Shown here: piece by piece, positions 11,896 through 25,400 of the stretch
How positions within the stretch are numbered: the stretch's first letter is position 1
Layout of the letters: each line of letters begins with the position of its first letter
Source: Moringa oleifera
Lineage: Eukaryota; Streptophyta; Magnoliopsida; Brassicales; Moringaceae
NCBI GenBank assembly: GCA_021397835.1
Contig: JAJFZO010000799.1
Coordinates: forward strand, 1,240,001-1,304,000
Direction of reading: 5' to 3'
Length of the DNA: 64,000 nt
Notes under the pieces: model-generated
Database searches by the model: none
Told to the model about the DNA's origin: nothing
Seen by the model: only the letters and a program-made list of their open reading frames with translations
Position numbers and translations under genes: made by a program

Positions 11896-12330
11896 TTAGT
11901 CTGGCTGAATGTCAAATTGAAGTTCAATGTGATGTGGTTAAGATACTTTGCGAAACTAATGATGCTGTGAGAACCTTTGTTTGTGTGCTTTTGTTGCCAT
12001 GAGAACCTTTGTTTGTGTGCTTTGGATACAACTCTGAAGCTAAAAAGATTGTGCCTCTAGGCTACTTGGTCTATCATCCAGTCATCATTATCCTTGGACC
12101 TTGGAGAGATGTTTGAATGGCAGGTATCTAGTTCATTGCTTTGCTTACTGGAGTTGTGAGACTTGATACTGAATAGCCATATTACATGCTTTCACCTGTG
12201 TAGTTTAGGAATACTGACCATGAAGTAATTGCTTTGCTTGCAGGAGTTGTGTGACTTTTGATACTGAATAGCCATATTACATGCTTTGACCTGTGTAGTT
12301 TCGGAATAACTGACCGTGAAGCATTTGTTT
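11896..12330 (+). other. AGO1 3' UTR and downstream tandem duplications
   Basis: Two local tandem duplications follow the stop codon. A 32-bp unit around TGAGAACCTTTGTTTGTGTG is present at 11968-11999 and again from 12000. A 93-bp unit (ATTGCTTTGCTT ... CATGAAG) is at 12135-12227 and 12228-12320. The poly(A) site cannot be placed with confidence; the 3' UTR probably lies within this stretch. Confidence 0.6.
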
Positions 12331-15300
12331 CTTGCTGGTTATGCATATATATCATACAATTGATAGAAGTGCATTTGGTAGTTTCTTTTCTGCTTTTGCA
12401 CAACAAGAGTATGCAGATTTGTTTTTGGATGGTGAGATATTTACCGTGTTCCATGAATTGATCAATTGGCAGCAATTTTCTTAATTCTTTTGTTACTAAG
12501 GTTTTATCATGTCATCATGCAGTGTCAATAATTGGCACTGAGTCAAGAATCTTATACCTCCATGCATGTGATTTTATAGTCTTCAGATGATTAAATGCAT
12601 TCTGACTAAGAAATATGTATGCAATCAGATCATAGACAGCTATGTTTTCTTTACAACATTGTTACGCCGACATGGCATGTTTCAGAGCAATTTGTAATAC
12701 CATCATTTTTAATAGCTTAGTGTCTTGTGTTACAAGAATGATTTATCAAAGAGCCAAAACAGAAATAGAATATAAGATGTATTTTCGTCTGAAAATTTTG
12801 ACTCTTAAATTTAGCAGCTTAATCGCTGATAGTGGCATTAGAGTCTACCATATTTCCTTGGTAGTTGTTAAGTTTCTAAGTAAGATGTGCTGAATCTTGA
12901 TCAAGCAAAAGGTGTTGATTATTTTGCATGAAACTAATTGTTATGAAATGATGTATTAGAAGTCTTAATAACAAGCTGATTTTCAAAGTTGAATATGATA
13001 TTTATGATATTTTTGTATTTTTAATAATAACAATGCAAAGCTTGAACTGGGTAATGTTTATCTAGGACCGGGAATGGCAATGTTGTCAAGCATTCTGGTT
13101 CTTAGACATTGACAAATTAATGCTTGCAAGGTATGTGGCTGTTGGTTTGGAGACTGTGAGATTAGTAAGAGTTATCGCAAAGAGAAATGTCATGGGATCA
13201 TGTCAGGACATTGTCATACACACCTGCAGCGTATTCAAAAATTTTGGAAGTGAATGCAACTGCAACACAGAAAGAAATCTAAATCAATTAGGGAAGAAGG
13301 TGCTAGAGCAAGAAGGAAGTCAGAAATCTAAATCAATTAGTAAATCAATTAGGGAAGAAGGTGCGAGAGCAAGAAGGAATAGAATGATGATGAAGAAGCT
13401 AATGACAAATAAAGAATGATGATGAAGAAGCCAATGACAAATAAATGGCTAACCTTTTTGTTTTTCATGTGATGATCTTTTCAGTAGCCCTCAAATTTTT
13501 TATTTGAAGCTGTATGTTACAATGAGAAAGTTCTCGTGTTATCTAATATGCATTTGATATGAACACAGTTACCATATTATGCTCTTCTTGAGGCCTTTGT
13601 TACCATGAACTGATTGGACTAGAGCCACTCTATCCTTTAAGAAAGCGGCTATTTTCCTCACTTCCAAGTTATTCAAATCCTTCCAGCTGTGACATGCAGA
13701 GCTGTTTTCTTGCAGGATTTCATGCAAGAAAGTTGCACTAACATTTACTTGTTTCACCTACATGTTAGCTTGAAATGCCAAAGCTTAAATCACTCTAATA
13801 GAAATGTGTTAAACTACTAGAGAGAAATTTTATATAATAAAATATTCAAGAGATATCATCAATAGACATAATAATGATATCTTATATTTTAAAAAAGTAA
13901 GTTTTTTAGGTTATTTTTTTTTAATTGATATGACTATTTTTCATATATATAATTAATGGATATTGATATTTACACTCAATCAGAGATATAAACGGAGGAT
14001 CATGCCATAAGGTTCAAAACTTTTACTTTAAATTTTGTAAAGACATGATAGAGTAAATTACGAATTGTAAGTATTTGTATTTTTATTTATATTGTAAAAA
14101 TAATGTTAATTTATAAACTAATACTTTCTTATGTTAGATACAAGATTGAATATTTTTCTAAATAAAAAATTATGATTAGTTAGAGTTTAAAAATAATGAC
14201 AAACATGTGTTATGCTGAAGAATGCTGTGATGGAAGAAGTGATGAAAAATTTTATTAGATTGTATTAAAATGTATTGATAATGTTTGTGTATATATGTGT
14301 GTCTATATATATATATATATTGCAATTTATTTTTTTTAAAGAAAAAGTATTATATTGAAATGGGTTGAAATAATAAGTGTTTATGTGTTTTATGAGTGAA
14401 ACTTCGGCAGATGGAACTTCGTATGAAGAAGAATTGATGTCTTGATATATGTAAAAAAAATTAAATTAAATTAGCATGTTGGTATGTAGATAGAATTGTG
14501 TATTAGCATGTTGATAGAATATATAGTATGAAGAAGAATTAGTGTATTGAGTATGTTGATAAAATGTGTAATATGAAGAAGAATTAGTGGGTTGATGTGT
14601 TTTATTTATTGTATAAAAACTTTTGTGGATGAATTTTTTTGTTTACAAGATATGCAATGTGATAATATTTACAAATTAGGTATGATATATAAAAATATAT
14701 GAATTTTATAAAAAATATGGTTTTAAAATTATTTTAAAATAATAATAATAATTAATTGTCACAAAATTGAAGATTAATGTTTAGTAGTTCAAAATGTTAT
14801 TTTTAAAATACATTTTTAATAAAAATATCAAAAATTTGAAAATAATTATAAAAATTAATCATCAATTCTTAAAATAATTAAGGATTATCATTTCAATTTT
14901 ACTCTTTTTTAAAAAATATTGCATAATTTAATTTCAAAAATAGTAATATGAAATTCTTTAACTCGACAATCTACAAAAAATATTTTATCTTTAATTAAAA
15001 ATAACATAATAATTTAAAAAATAGATAATCATTATCTTGGATTTTAAAAAGGAATAAAAAATAAAGGGTTATTATTAAAATATTTAAATATGTAATAAAA
15101 AATAAAAATAATAAAATAATAAAAAACTTAAAATTTTAAAATTTTGTGAAATCAAATAATCATCTTGTGTTTTAACCCGACTATCTTTTTATTGAATAAA
15201 AAATAATTAAATTTTTAAGATTAAAAAAGTAATTGCAATGCTAAAATTATCAATAAAAGATGTTAATGAACAATCAATTATTTTATCTTTATTCATGATT

Positions 15301-16690
15301 TTAGAACTGTTAACAAAAGTGTCAATGAACAATCAACTATTTTAGCTTTTATTGATATTTCTAGAATCATAAATAAAAATGTTAATGAATTGTTAACTAT
15401 TCTACTTTTTATTGATGGTTTAAAAATCATGAACTTTCTTACCTATTTTTATTGACACTTAGATAGTTCACTCTTTTAAAATAGTAAAAAAAAGCCCATC
15501 TAAACCTTCAACAAAAAAGCTGTAGTGATTATACACTATCATCATCTATCTCTTTTTTTCAAAGTTAATGTTATCAATTAGTTTAATTTGTTAATTTTGG
15601 ACTGCTTTCTTTTATGATAGCTCCACCTCAATTGTAGCTTTATCTTAAGTGAAATTATGTTATCCTTTTCAAAAATAATCTTATAAGCCATGTACACCTT
15701 AACTTTTGTGAAAGTGACATTCCTACTATTAAAGATATAGTTTCATCTTCATACTAGCTAACTAATGAACATACATTTGATTTTCTTATGTTTAAGCTTT
15801 CCTTACTTAAAATGAGCATCAACACTATCAATTTTCAGTATTAACTTTCTCAAATGTTTTAGAGCCAATAACTATAGATGGATTGTAACTAATGTAATAT
15901 ACGATTATTATCTAGAACTTCTTGGGAAGCTTAGCTAAACAAGCTTATACATCTGTGTTTTTATGATAATATGAGTCATGTTTTTGTCAAACCATTATGT
16001 TGAGGTATCCTTTGATTGTATTGTCTTAACAACTTTTTGGCCTATAACTAGTATTGATTGAATTTGTAGTTAAGGCTTTAAACCATTATCACTTCACAAC
16101 TTTCTAATGTTCTTAATAGTATGCATTTTGATGTACAGAATCAATGAAGCACTAAGTTAAAATAAGAAATATGATGGGTCAACCCCTCAAAATAAGCTTA
16201 GGAAGATGGCCAATATAGGGCCACCTATCCTTGTGATGCAGTGAGTAAATAAAACAAGCATTGGGGAAACCTCACTTCGAAGTAGCATCACACTTCATAA
16301 CCAACCGCATTACTAACAAACTAACACTTACGAAGCAAGGTTTTACTTTGTTTTTACCCCTCCATATGCTAAAATAAGTTTGCAACAACAAAATAGATAA
16401 GCTTTTAACTAAAACAGGAAAAGTATCTAAAAACCTTAGCATTCACACACCACCCAGTTCAAGACATCAAAAAAATGATGTTCTACAAGCACCTTTAATA
16501 GTGAACTTTAAGGATTCCACAACTTGAACCTTACGATGATATAGATGATCCAAGAGATCACCTCGAGCATTGCAAAAGATTATTGATGGTGTAAAGAGCC
16601 TCTAACCCCATTTGGTGTTATGTTTCTCCCATAATGTCTATCAAAGTCACTCGAGCTTAGTATGAAAGGTTGCTTGTCACCACCATTAAG
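12331..16690. other. Gene-free AT-rich stretch downstream of AGO1
   Basis: No coding region is recognised. Contents: a small tandem repeat at about 13273-13442 (units with AAATCAATTAGGGAAGAAGG and AATGATGATGAAGAAG); an open minus-strand stretch of 62 codons at 13569-13757 with no recognisable similarity; an (AT)n run near 14302-14320; short repeats around TATGAAGAAGAATT at 14400-14600; and three copies of a roughly 65-70 bp unit at 15240-15440. The rest is low-complexity A/T. Confidence 0.5.
15240..15440. repeat. Three-copy 65-70 bp tandem repeat
   Basis: Units of the form ATCAATAAAAGATGTTAATG, AACAATCAATTATTTT, then a T-rich part and ATTTTAGAA recur three times, with TGTTAATGAACAATCAA, TGTCAATGAACAATCAA and TGTTAATGAATTGTTAA marking the copies. 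Confidence 0.65.
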
Positions 16691-18460
16691 ATTTTTAAAC
16701 AATTCAATTGTATGTTTATTACTAATATATAACAAGAGTCAAATAATGCAAGAATAATGATCACTTGTTGACCATCAAAAACAATGACCAAGAAAATCAT
16801 TATGCGTACTTCAACATTGAAGTATTACAAGTACATGACCTTTAATAGTTGGTTACTTTAGTAGCCATCAGCCATAGGTTACTCCCTTCCTTTTCTTTTA
16901 TGTCTCATATCAAAAAGGAACCAACAAACTTGTTTGAACTATTGCCTCAAGTAAAAAAATACATTAAGGTGAAGGAACCAGAGGCATTGAAGCATTGAAT
17001 AAAGACAAGCAAGATAGTCATCCCCAAGTAACCTACGTCAAAGAGAGGTATCATCGACACGATGCTCGATCCACCATGCACTCATGTATCTTCCCAAGAT
17101 CCACCACTTAGGCCTTTAAGGCCCAAGTACAACCTTTTTAAGGCACCTTATCATTAAATCCTTACATAGGTCCATCATGACCCATACTTTAAATGGCCTT
17201 AAAAGTTGACCATAAATTCCTCATGATAAAAGGTGTTTTCCAAATTATCATAAGGAACTTGACCATAATACTACAAGTGTAAATATCTCATGGAAGAAAT
17301 TAAGCAACTTAGCAATCGTGGATGCCTAGAAATTTTTTTTTCGTAAATAACATTGTGAAAACTCTTCCTGCACTTATGCTATTATCCGAGCCAAACAATG
17401 TCATGACAATCATCAACAAAGATAGTAATACCTTTCACGAAGGTCATAATTGTCATTATTAAGGGCTGGCAATTGACAATGAAAGCACTGTAACTCGAAA
17501 AGCTTATGCTTGACAAATTACCATTAAATAAATTTAGCGACTCAAACAAGCCAAAAAGCCTAACACATTTAGACATTAGGAATCCTTCAAGATGATCTCC
17601 TTACACGATGATGTGCTGATGTCAACGTCATCTTCACTAATTACCAGATAAGACAAGCGTTTACAAATAATAGAAGTTTCACAAATGTCCTATGTTACTC
17701 AGTGTTTAAGTAGTTAAGGCTATCAACTGATTGCTTAAAACCCTTTAAAATGTCATTTTAATATTTAAAGGGCACAATGTGTCTGCCAAGGAAAAATTAC
17801 CTTTCGTAAACCATCAGGATATCCTTAACCAAAGTGTCTCTTATGGTTAATTATCTCATGGTTAATCCTCTTTAGGATGCAACATGATCTTGGGATTATC
17901 GACCTTAATACCATTAGAGTTATCATTTATGACCACTAATTATTAAAGATTTTCCTACATAGGTATTAAAACTATTCAAGACTAAGGAGAGGCTCATTAA
18001 TGCTACATGCTAATATTACAGTTGCCTTAGGCGAAGGAAATGGGCCTATGGAATGGGACTATTGAACTAGTGTATTTTGAGGTGACCTTACAAAGCCATT
18101 TGAAGAGGTAAGCTTGGTAGAAAGAATAACTACAAGAATTAACTTGCATCTACAAGATTCGATAAAACACACACTTTTTTTACCCTCATAGAAATGTTGA
18201 TTTCTTCACATGGAATACTAAAGACATACCAAAGTTCACCTCTAAATCCTTGAATAAGCTCTGTAGATAGATTTGAGCTGTCCCTTTGTTAAGAAAAAGT
18301 AATAGAACTTCGCCATTGAGTGGTAGGATGTAATGCAAGCAAAGATGAACCATTTAATTAAGGTTGGGTTCATATGTGAATCTTTTTATCCTTAGTTACT
18401 ATCAAACATTGTTTTGGTCAAAGAGCCAAGCATCTAATGCCTGTGCATCAATACACAAAC
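16690..18460 (+). mobile_element. Ty3/Gypsy retrotransposon remnant (gag-protease-RT start), copy A
   Basis: Broken + strand reading frames match the usual plant Gypsy order. A gag block LMEEIKQLSNRGCLE is at about 17288-17332. A protease-like block with FTNYQIRQAFTNNRSFTNVL is at about 17620-17700 (the family normally has a D-T/N-G-S active site here). NMILGLSTLIPLELSFM is near 17882-17932, and a pre-RT block NVDFFTWNTKDIPKF is at about 18193-18240. The same blocks occur in order in copy B at 39.4-40.4 kb. Many stops show that it is dead. The segment 16740-16880 resembles 38880-39030 and 41900-42020 and may be LTR sequence. Confidence 0.7.
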
Positions 18461-21400
18461 CTAATAAAAGAAAATATAGATTATTAGGTTGGTTAGGGTG
18501 GCTTAGGGACCAACTTAGGCTCATGGCAGTTAAGAGCTACTTCTAGTGGTGCTTTCACTTGGGTGAGGTAATTAAGATGAGTTTCATCTAACCCAAATCT
18601 AGGCATAGGGACTACAATGCATCTCTTCCATTTGTTTTTATTGTTATAAACTATTGTATTTATTGCTCTAGTTATTGCTCCAATGTATGAATCTGATCAT
18701 GGCAAGGTTGTTCTTTGTTCTCTCTCTCTAACCCTGCATCACTAGAGCTCATTCAAACAAGTTCAAATACTACACTTATAGATTATAGATCATATAAAAT
18801 TTGAGTTCTTGTTAAATTATACTTCCTTGGGGGCATGGTCTTCATGATACTTCCCATGGATGGCCAAATGATGTCCATAATTCAAGTTAACTGAAAAAGG
18901 TCGAATCCATAAAGTAGGACTCTTCTATGATGATGCTATCTCCTACAAACTCCTAGAAATCTACCCACTTATATTAAGGAGATCTTTCATGAAGTTCTTA
19001 TTTACTCACAAACTACCTCTAAAAAGCTAAGATATCTTTTTGTTTTTCTACTTAAACATTAAAACTTCTCTTTTGTCTTGCAACTCTTCGGAACTCTGAT
19101 TTTTCATCAAACATAAAAAAATTTTTAGGTGATACCCATTTTAATAAAGATAAACAAAATGTCTTTTAAGGATTTTTTTGTTAATAAATATGTCAATTTA
19201 TTAGTTGACTTTACCCAATAGGCAAGCTAAGAATTGCTGCAAGCTAAAGCAATTCACTCATTCAAAGTAGTAGGAAATATTAAGTTTTCGAAAAATCTTT
19301 TTCTTAATTTGGACTAAATATGTTGTTAGCAAAGGTATTACTCGAAAACGTTTATAGAGTTTTAGCCAATTTTGTTCTTAGCAAGCATTGTTTGAAAATT
19401 TTCAGATCATTTAATCAATTTATGTGCCCCCATTCTATTTTCTCTTTTCCTTAGTTTTTCCCCTTTCAAACCTTCTTATGCATGATCCTAAATGAAACAT
19501 TAGTTTGTCTAATAGAAAAGTAAATAACTAAATAAAAATTTGTTAAAAGTGTTTTGAATTTTTCTTTTTATGCCACAAAGTCAATTTTTACTAACGTGTT
19601 TATTCTAAACCTATTTGGACCCTATGTTAATAAGAACACACTTGTCATATAAAAACTCATGGAACCCATTTCTCTCTCCTCCAAATTTGTATTTTCACTT
19701 ATTGTTTCTCTTCTTTCTTCTCTCTTTTTAGTGATATCTCCTAATCTTTTAAGAAATCCTTAACTTTTTTGTTTTTTAAACAGGTTCAAGGTACACATGC
19801 TCTTTTTTCAAGATCTTGGTGAGAATAGATTGAATGAAACAATAGCTTTTTTGTTCTTTTTTCTTCTTCATGAGATCTTTCAATCATTTAAAATTTACAA
19901 AGTCTCCATGTAAAAGTATAATTTCATGGAAAGATATAGGTATGTGTGATGTTGCCAGTTTGTGTAAAGTATTACTACCAGATATCGATTAATACACTCG
20001 CCCAATATGGATTGACATTGTGAAAATTTAGTTTTGTATGATATGGTTCTATATGAAAATATAGTCCTGTATAAAATTGTTAGTTCATGTAAAGATATTA
20101 CTATTAAATATATATTAACACATGGGCCCGATATGTGTCGACTTTACCATTTTACATAAATAACGCAAATGTTTCGTTGTAAAGTAATAAATATCTATGT
20201 AAAATGGTATGTGTCTATGTAAAATTTTATGTTTTCGTGTTAAGTTGTATCTTCATGTAAAAAGTTAATTGTTTTCGTGTAAACATATGTTTGCCATGTG
20301 AAGACACATTTTGGTTTGAATGCTTATATGCATGATACCTTATAAATTCTATGAATTTTAAAGATAATTTTTTTGTTTAAATATATTATGCGTATATACA
20401 TGATTCATTTTAAATCTTATGAACTTTAAATATAATTTCCATTTGTTTGATATGTTGTTTTCATTTTTGAGTTAATGGTCATATGCCAAAGTGTATAACC
20501 TTAGTGCCTACCCCATGTTATCCTAAATTTAAGCAAAAACATAGTTATGAATATGTGTTGATGCATGTAACCTTAATGTTGACTCCATGTTATACCAAAT
20601 TCAAGTAGAAACATGAGTTTAGTAAAAGTTGAAATACCTTTCATATATGTCTCATACCATGAAGGCGAAAAATTAAGTAGACAGTCTTTGCACAATCCAA
20701 ACATATTGCAATATTTCATAGAGACATACAAAGTCAAATAGAGCTTACACTGAAAAATGTTACATGAAGCTAACTTACAAATTAAGTTACACGAAGCTAA
20801 CTTATAAAGTTACACAAAGCCTTGTAAGGTTACATGGAACTAACATACTAAGTTACACAAAACAGTGCAAGGTTATATGAAGCTTAACAAGATTACAAGA
20901 AAGCATACAAAATCACATGGAGCCTAAGAAGGTTATATGAGAGTATACAAGGTTGCAAGAAGCCACAAAAGGTTATATAAAAGCATATAAGGTTACAAAA
21001 GACACGAAGCGTTAGCTATATGACACCCATATGTATAGCCCTAACAAAAAAAAATACTTGAACCTCAACAAGAAAATACATAAATGAGGATGTCAAAAAA
21101 AATATACCTATTTGTAGAACCTCATATATAAATAACCACAAATCAGACAAAGTATGAATAAAAATGTAAAACTTAGACTTCGGAACTAAAAAACAACATT
21201 AAAAACCATTATATCTTCCATCTTGGACCCAATAAGCATTGCCAAAAATCTACACTTAATAACTATGAAACCCATCTTTGCATTTTTGACCAATGCACCA
21301 AATATTTAAAAAAAAAAATCAATAAGCATTTACCTTAGTACCTTTTAAGAGCTATTTATCAAAAATCAACATCATTGAATTTTGGAAAAACCTTCACCAT

Positions 21401-22114
21401 TTGAGTAAGAGGGCTAAAAAATCCGGTTTGATGATCTTCTTTCAAAAAAATGAAAGATAAAATGTAAAAAAAGAGAGTTAAATACAAAAGAATGACATTC
21501 TTGTAAATACAATTATCTTTTAAATATATTTTTTGTCTAAAAATTCAAATAAAGGTTAAAAAAAAATTGAATTAGTATAACAAAAATTTTTGTAAAGTTA
21601 AATTTTATGGAAGTTAAAAAAAGAATCCCCGTAACTAAAAGGTATAACAAAGCAATACTAAGTATCTGTCAACTTGTTCTAGTACTTGCTTTACTTTTGA
21701 CTTGCCAAATCAAACTCTCACCAATCTTTTAAATAAATTTTTACATTCTCTATATGTTATGTGTTGTAAATAAAAAAAAAAATTAAGAATGAGATTAGGA
21801 AAGAAAAGGAGTTTTTGTATATTACATATTTTAAGATATGAAGATTTTCTTTTGGATATGATTTCTATTGATTTTTTTTAAAGCAACATTTACAGGTGAC
21901 AATTCAACAAAATAAAAGGTAAGTAAAAAAACATTTGAACTATATTTATTTTTCATTTTACACCTTAAAATATTGATTAGATCAGCTGCACTTCTGATTT
22001 TTTTAATTTGATTTAATTTAAATTTTATCAAAAAATTAAAAATTAAAGATATTCAGATTAAAAATTTTGTATAACAAATTTTAATTTAAAATTTTACAAA
22101 GATGTAAAAAAAAA
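18461..22114. other. Gene-free stretch with short-motif repeats
   Basis: No gene recognised. The segment 18.5-19.5 kb is probably further decayed retrotransposon sequence. From about 20150 to 20300 there are repeats around TTCATGTAA and TTCGTGTAA. From about 20745 to 21010 the reverse-complement motif, TTACATGAAGC or GTTACANGAAGC, recurs about a dozen times at 20-30 bp spacing. The two blocks are therefore in inverted arrangement, as in some DNA transposons. The rest is A/T-rich. Confidence 0.45.
20745..21010. repeat. Degenerate GTTACA(T/C)GAAGC tandem array
   Basis: Recurring words include GTTACACGAAGC, GTTACATGGAAC, GTTATATGAAGC, ATTACAAGAAAGC and GTTACAAAAGACACGAAGC. The inverse motif (TTCATGTAA, TTCGTGTAA) occurs at 20150-20300. 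Confidence 0.6.
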
Positions 22115-22225
22115 GGGGTATTTGTTTTTGTAGCCGTCCGTACAAGGATATTTGCGTAAATAATCAAAATTAGTAATGTATTTGTTTTTAGCACATTTTA
22201 GACATTTAAGATAAAATTATCCTTT
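22115..22225 (+). repeat. Left terminal inverted repeat of the 8.6-kb MULE
   Basis: Pairs with 30597-30707 in inverted orientation at moderate identity, and aligns better still with the end of copy 2 (3310-3430). Outside it is an A9 run at 22106-22114. Confidence 0.65.
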
Positions 22226-22477
22226 GTCCAACATGTGCAATTACTTATTTGTCCAAACATAGAATTTGAGAAGTCAAACATATCAAACGTCTCTCTTTCC
22301 CTCTCTTATTACTCTGGTGCTAAACTTCATCACTTAGTTTCGTCCCTCCACATTCGGTGTTTGTTCATTTCTTCACTTTCGTTGCAAATCGACCTTTGAA
22401 GAATATCCGCAAGCTACTAAGTCAGAAAAAAATCAATAGCAGTATGTTTTTAAACAATATTTTCAACCCAACTGTAG

Positions 22478-25400
22478 ATGGCAATCAGCTCTACTTCTCA
22501 GAAGCCATATGTGATCCCCAGAGAGTCCTGGAAGACTGGAAAGATACTAAAACACTGTGACAATGATGTCATCCCTACCTTGAAGGAAATTTTGGATGAC
22601 TTTCAGAAGGAGAAGTTTGAAGGGACCTACTTGGGGCATTTTCTACATTTGCACAAAGATTTCAACTTCTCTGGGATTATTGTCCATAATCTTCTGCTGC
22701 GAGAGATTCAACAAAACCGTGAGGATGAAATGTGGTTTAGGCTTGGGTAGATGAAGTTCATTTTAGCAAAGTCGAATTCTGCCTAATCACTGGCTTGAAG
22801 TTTGGGGAGCTACCGGACACAAACAAAATTGCATAAAATCCATCTGGTATTCTCGCTAAATACTTCGGGGGGAGGGGTAACGTCAGCGGTAGTAGCATCA
22901 AGACAAGGCTGCTTGAAGGAGAGTTTGAAGATGAAGATGACAAGCTGAAGTTGGGCTTACGGTATTTGCTAAATGGTTTCATCAAAGGCCATGACGAGCG
23001 CCAGTATGTACCCACGTGGCAGTTCCATTTAGTAGATAATATTGAAGCATTCAACTGCTTTTCATGGGGCACATGGGTGTACTGCAACTCCTTGCAACAT
23101 TTCAAGAAGGCAGTTGCGAATCGAGCCATGGACGTTAAAAGGGTGAACTACAATGTCTATGGCTTCATATGGGCAGTGCAAGTAAGGATCGTACCTTTTT
23201 ATTTTTTTTTTCATTTATTTAATTGAATACATGTTTTATCTTCATGAAGCCTAACTTGATTTTCTCTTCTTTTTTCATAGATTTTTGCCTTCGAAGTGAT
23301 TCCTGCTACCAACATGCACGGTAGTAGGTTGACAGGTTCGAACCTGCCATTACCTAGAATTTGTCGATGAAGGTTCCATCGGAAGCCACATGCAGCAGAT
23401 TGCAAGAAGATTTTCACTAACACTGTAAGTAATATCGTATCTTCATTTTCATTTCGTACCTACCTTTTCGATTTCGTATCTTCATTTTTCAATTTCATAC
23501 CTACATTCCAAATTTTGTGCCTTTATTTTGTAATTTCGTACATTCATTCTCAATTTTTTATCTTTTTTTTTTTAATTTCGTACCTTAATTCTCAATTTCA
23601 TACCTACATGCATTCTCAATTTTGTGTCTTCAATTTTTAATTTCGTGCCTATATTCTCAATTTCGTGTCTTCATTTTTCAATTTCGTACCTTAATTCTCA
23701 ATTTTGTACCTACATGCATTCTCAATTTTGTGTCTTTAATTTTTAATTTCGTGCATATATTCTCAATTTTATGTCTTCATTTTTCAATTTCGTACTTTTA
23801 TTCTCAATTTCGTGCCTTTATTTTTCAATTTCGTACCTTTATTTTGTAATTTCGTACCTTCATTCCTCATTTCGTACCTTCATTCTTCATTTCGTATCTT
23901 CCATTTTCAATTTAGAAGCTTTATTTTGTATTTTCAGATGGGGGTTAAGCTAAAGTTGGAGCCAACAATTGCTGAGAGCCATGCCCCTTATTATGTTGGC
24001 GTTGAAGACTCGATCATGCCGTTGCAGCCACATGCTCAAGCCAATGTGCCGGCTACTCGATCGAGTGGGGATGAGGACACTGTGGAGGGTCTCATCCAAG
24101 ACAAGTCCACGAAATTGCCTTCTTCTTTGCCAAAGCAATACAAGGTATGTATTCTTCATAATAGATATGAGTTTTGTTGTTGTGTTTTATAATTAACAAC
24201 TTATGTTACTTGCAGCGACGAGTTGGCTTTCTTCCTGTCGAGTGACCGAGGGATTATGCATCTGATGAAGTTGTCAGTGACAGAAGAGAGCCGGGGCCAC
24301 AGAGGATGGCCCCTGAGGTGCGGGAGTACAACGTTGTGGGTGAAGCACCTGGCACAGAAAGAACTGCAGAGAATTCAGAAGTTTGCCATCGCCTCACTGC
24401 TATGGAGGTGAAATTAGATCTCCTTGAGGCGAAGCTAAACCAAATGGAATCACAAAATGAAAGACACCATGAGGAGCAAATGGCGTTCTTAAAATCCATC
24501 TAGCTCTCCCTGCAAGGATATGGATTTGGTGCTCGAGACCTTCCCCGCCTTATGTCAGAACCAGTTCCTAATGATGTAAGTAATGTCTTATGTAATAATT
24601 ACTTTATATATTTTTTTTAATATTGTACAACTTATGACATGAAGATGAAATCTTTACTTGTTTTCTCTTTTTTTAGGGTGTCAATGCAGGCTCCGCATCA
24701 CATCATCCCATCATTGAGGAAGCTAGGGACTATGCAGACTCCGTAGAGGAGATCTTGGCTCCTGTAGTGCACTTCCATGAAAAAGAAGCCACTGCAAGGC
24801 CAATTGCAAAAGAAGTGGCCACTGCAGGGCCAATGGATGAGGAAGTGGCCCCTGTAGTAGGTCCACACAATGAAGATGTGGGAGGCTTGGCTATTACCCC
24901 AGTTGAGGCAACTGACAGTGTGCTACCAGTTGTTAGGACTCGTAAAAGGTCAAGACAACTGTGCAGCCCATATGTCAACCTTAACACTAGGGAAAAAAGA
25001 GCCAAGTACTCTCACATGGTAAGTACAAAGGCCAAATTCACAGACAAGATCCTCACTGCATTCAACGAGTTCATGAGTGGCCAATCATAGTAAGTCATTT
25101 ATAATTATATTTTATTTTTCATTAGCTAGATTGACTTTTCATTTTTTAACTTTTACTTAAGCTTTATTTTCATTTTCTTTAGCCACAATGTAGGTATTGG
25201 TCATTCGGTTAGTACAGAATGGTTTAAAGCCTTCAATGACAATGATGAATAAGTTGAAGACTCTGTAAGTTAGTCATTTTACAAACTATTGTTCTTTACA
25301 TTCTTACCATACTCGAATTAGCATTCGTGCCTTCACTTCATATACTGATTTAATATTACATTATTATTTTTGTTATATCAACCAGCATATTGAAGCATAT

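Noticed and set aside
13569..13757. Minus-strand open frame of 62 codons downstream of AGO1 (MKQVNVSATFLHEILQENSS...)
   Set aside because: Reads like protein but matches no family I recognise, has no flanking exons, and the length is within chance.
23426..23930. Regularly spaced repeats that could suggest a CRISPR-like or satellite array
   Set aside because: The window is plant nuclear DNA, the units are degenerate with no constant spacer length, and they lie within an intron of a transposon gene with a matching array in copy 2.
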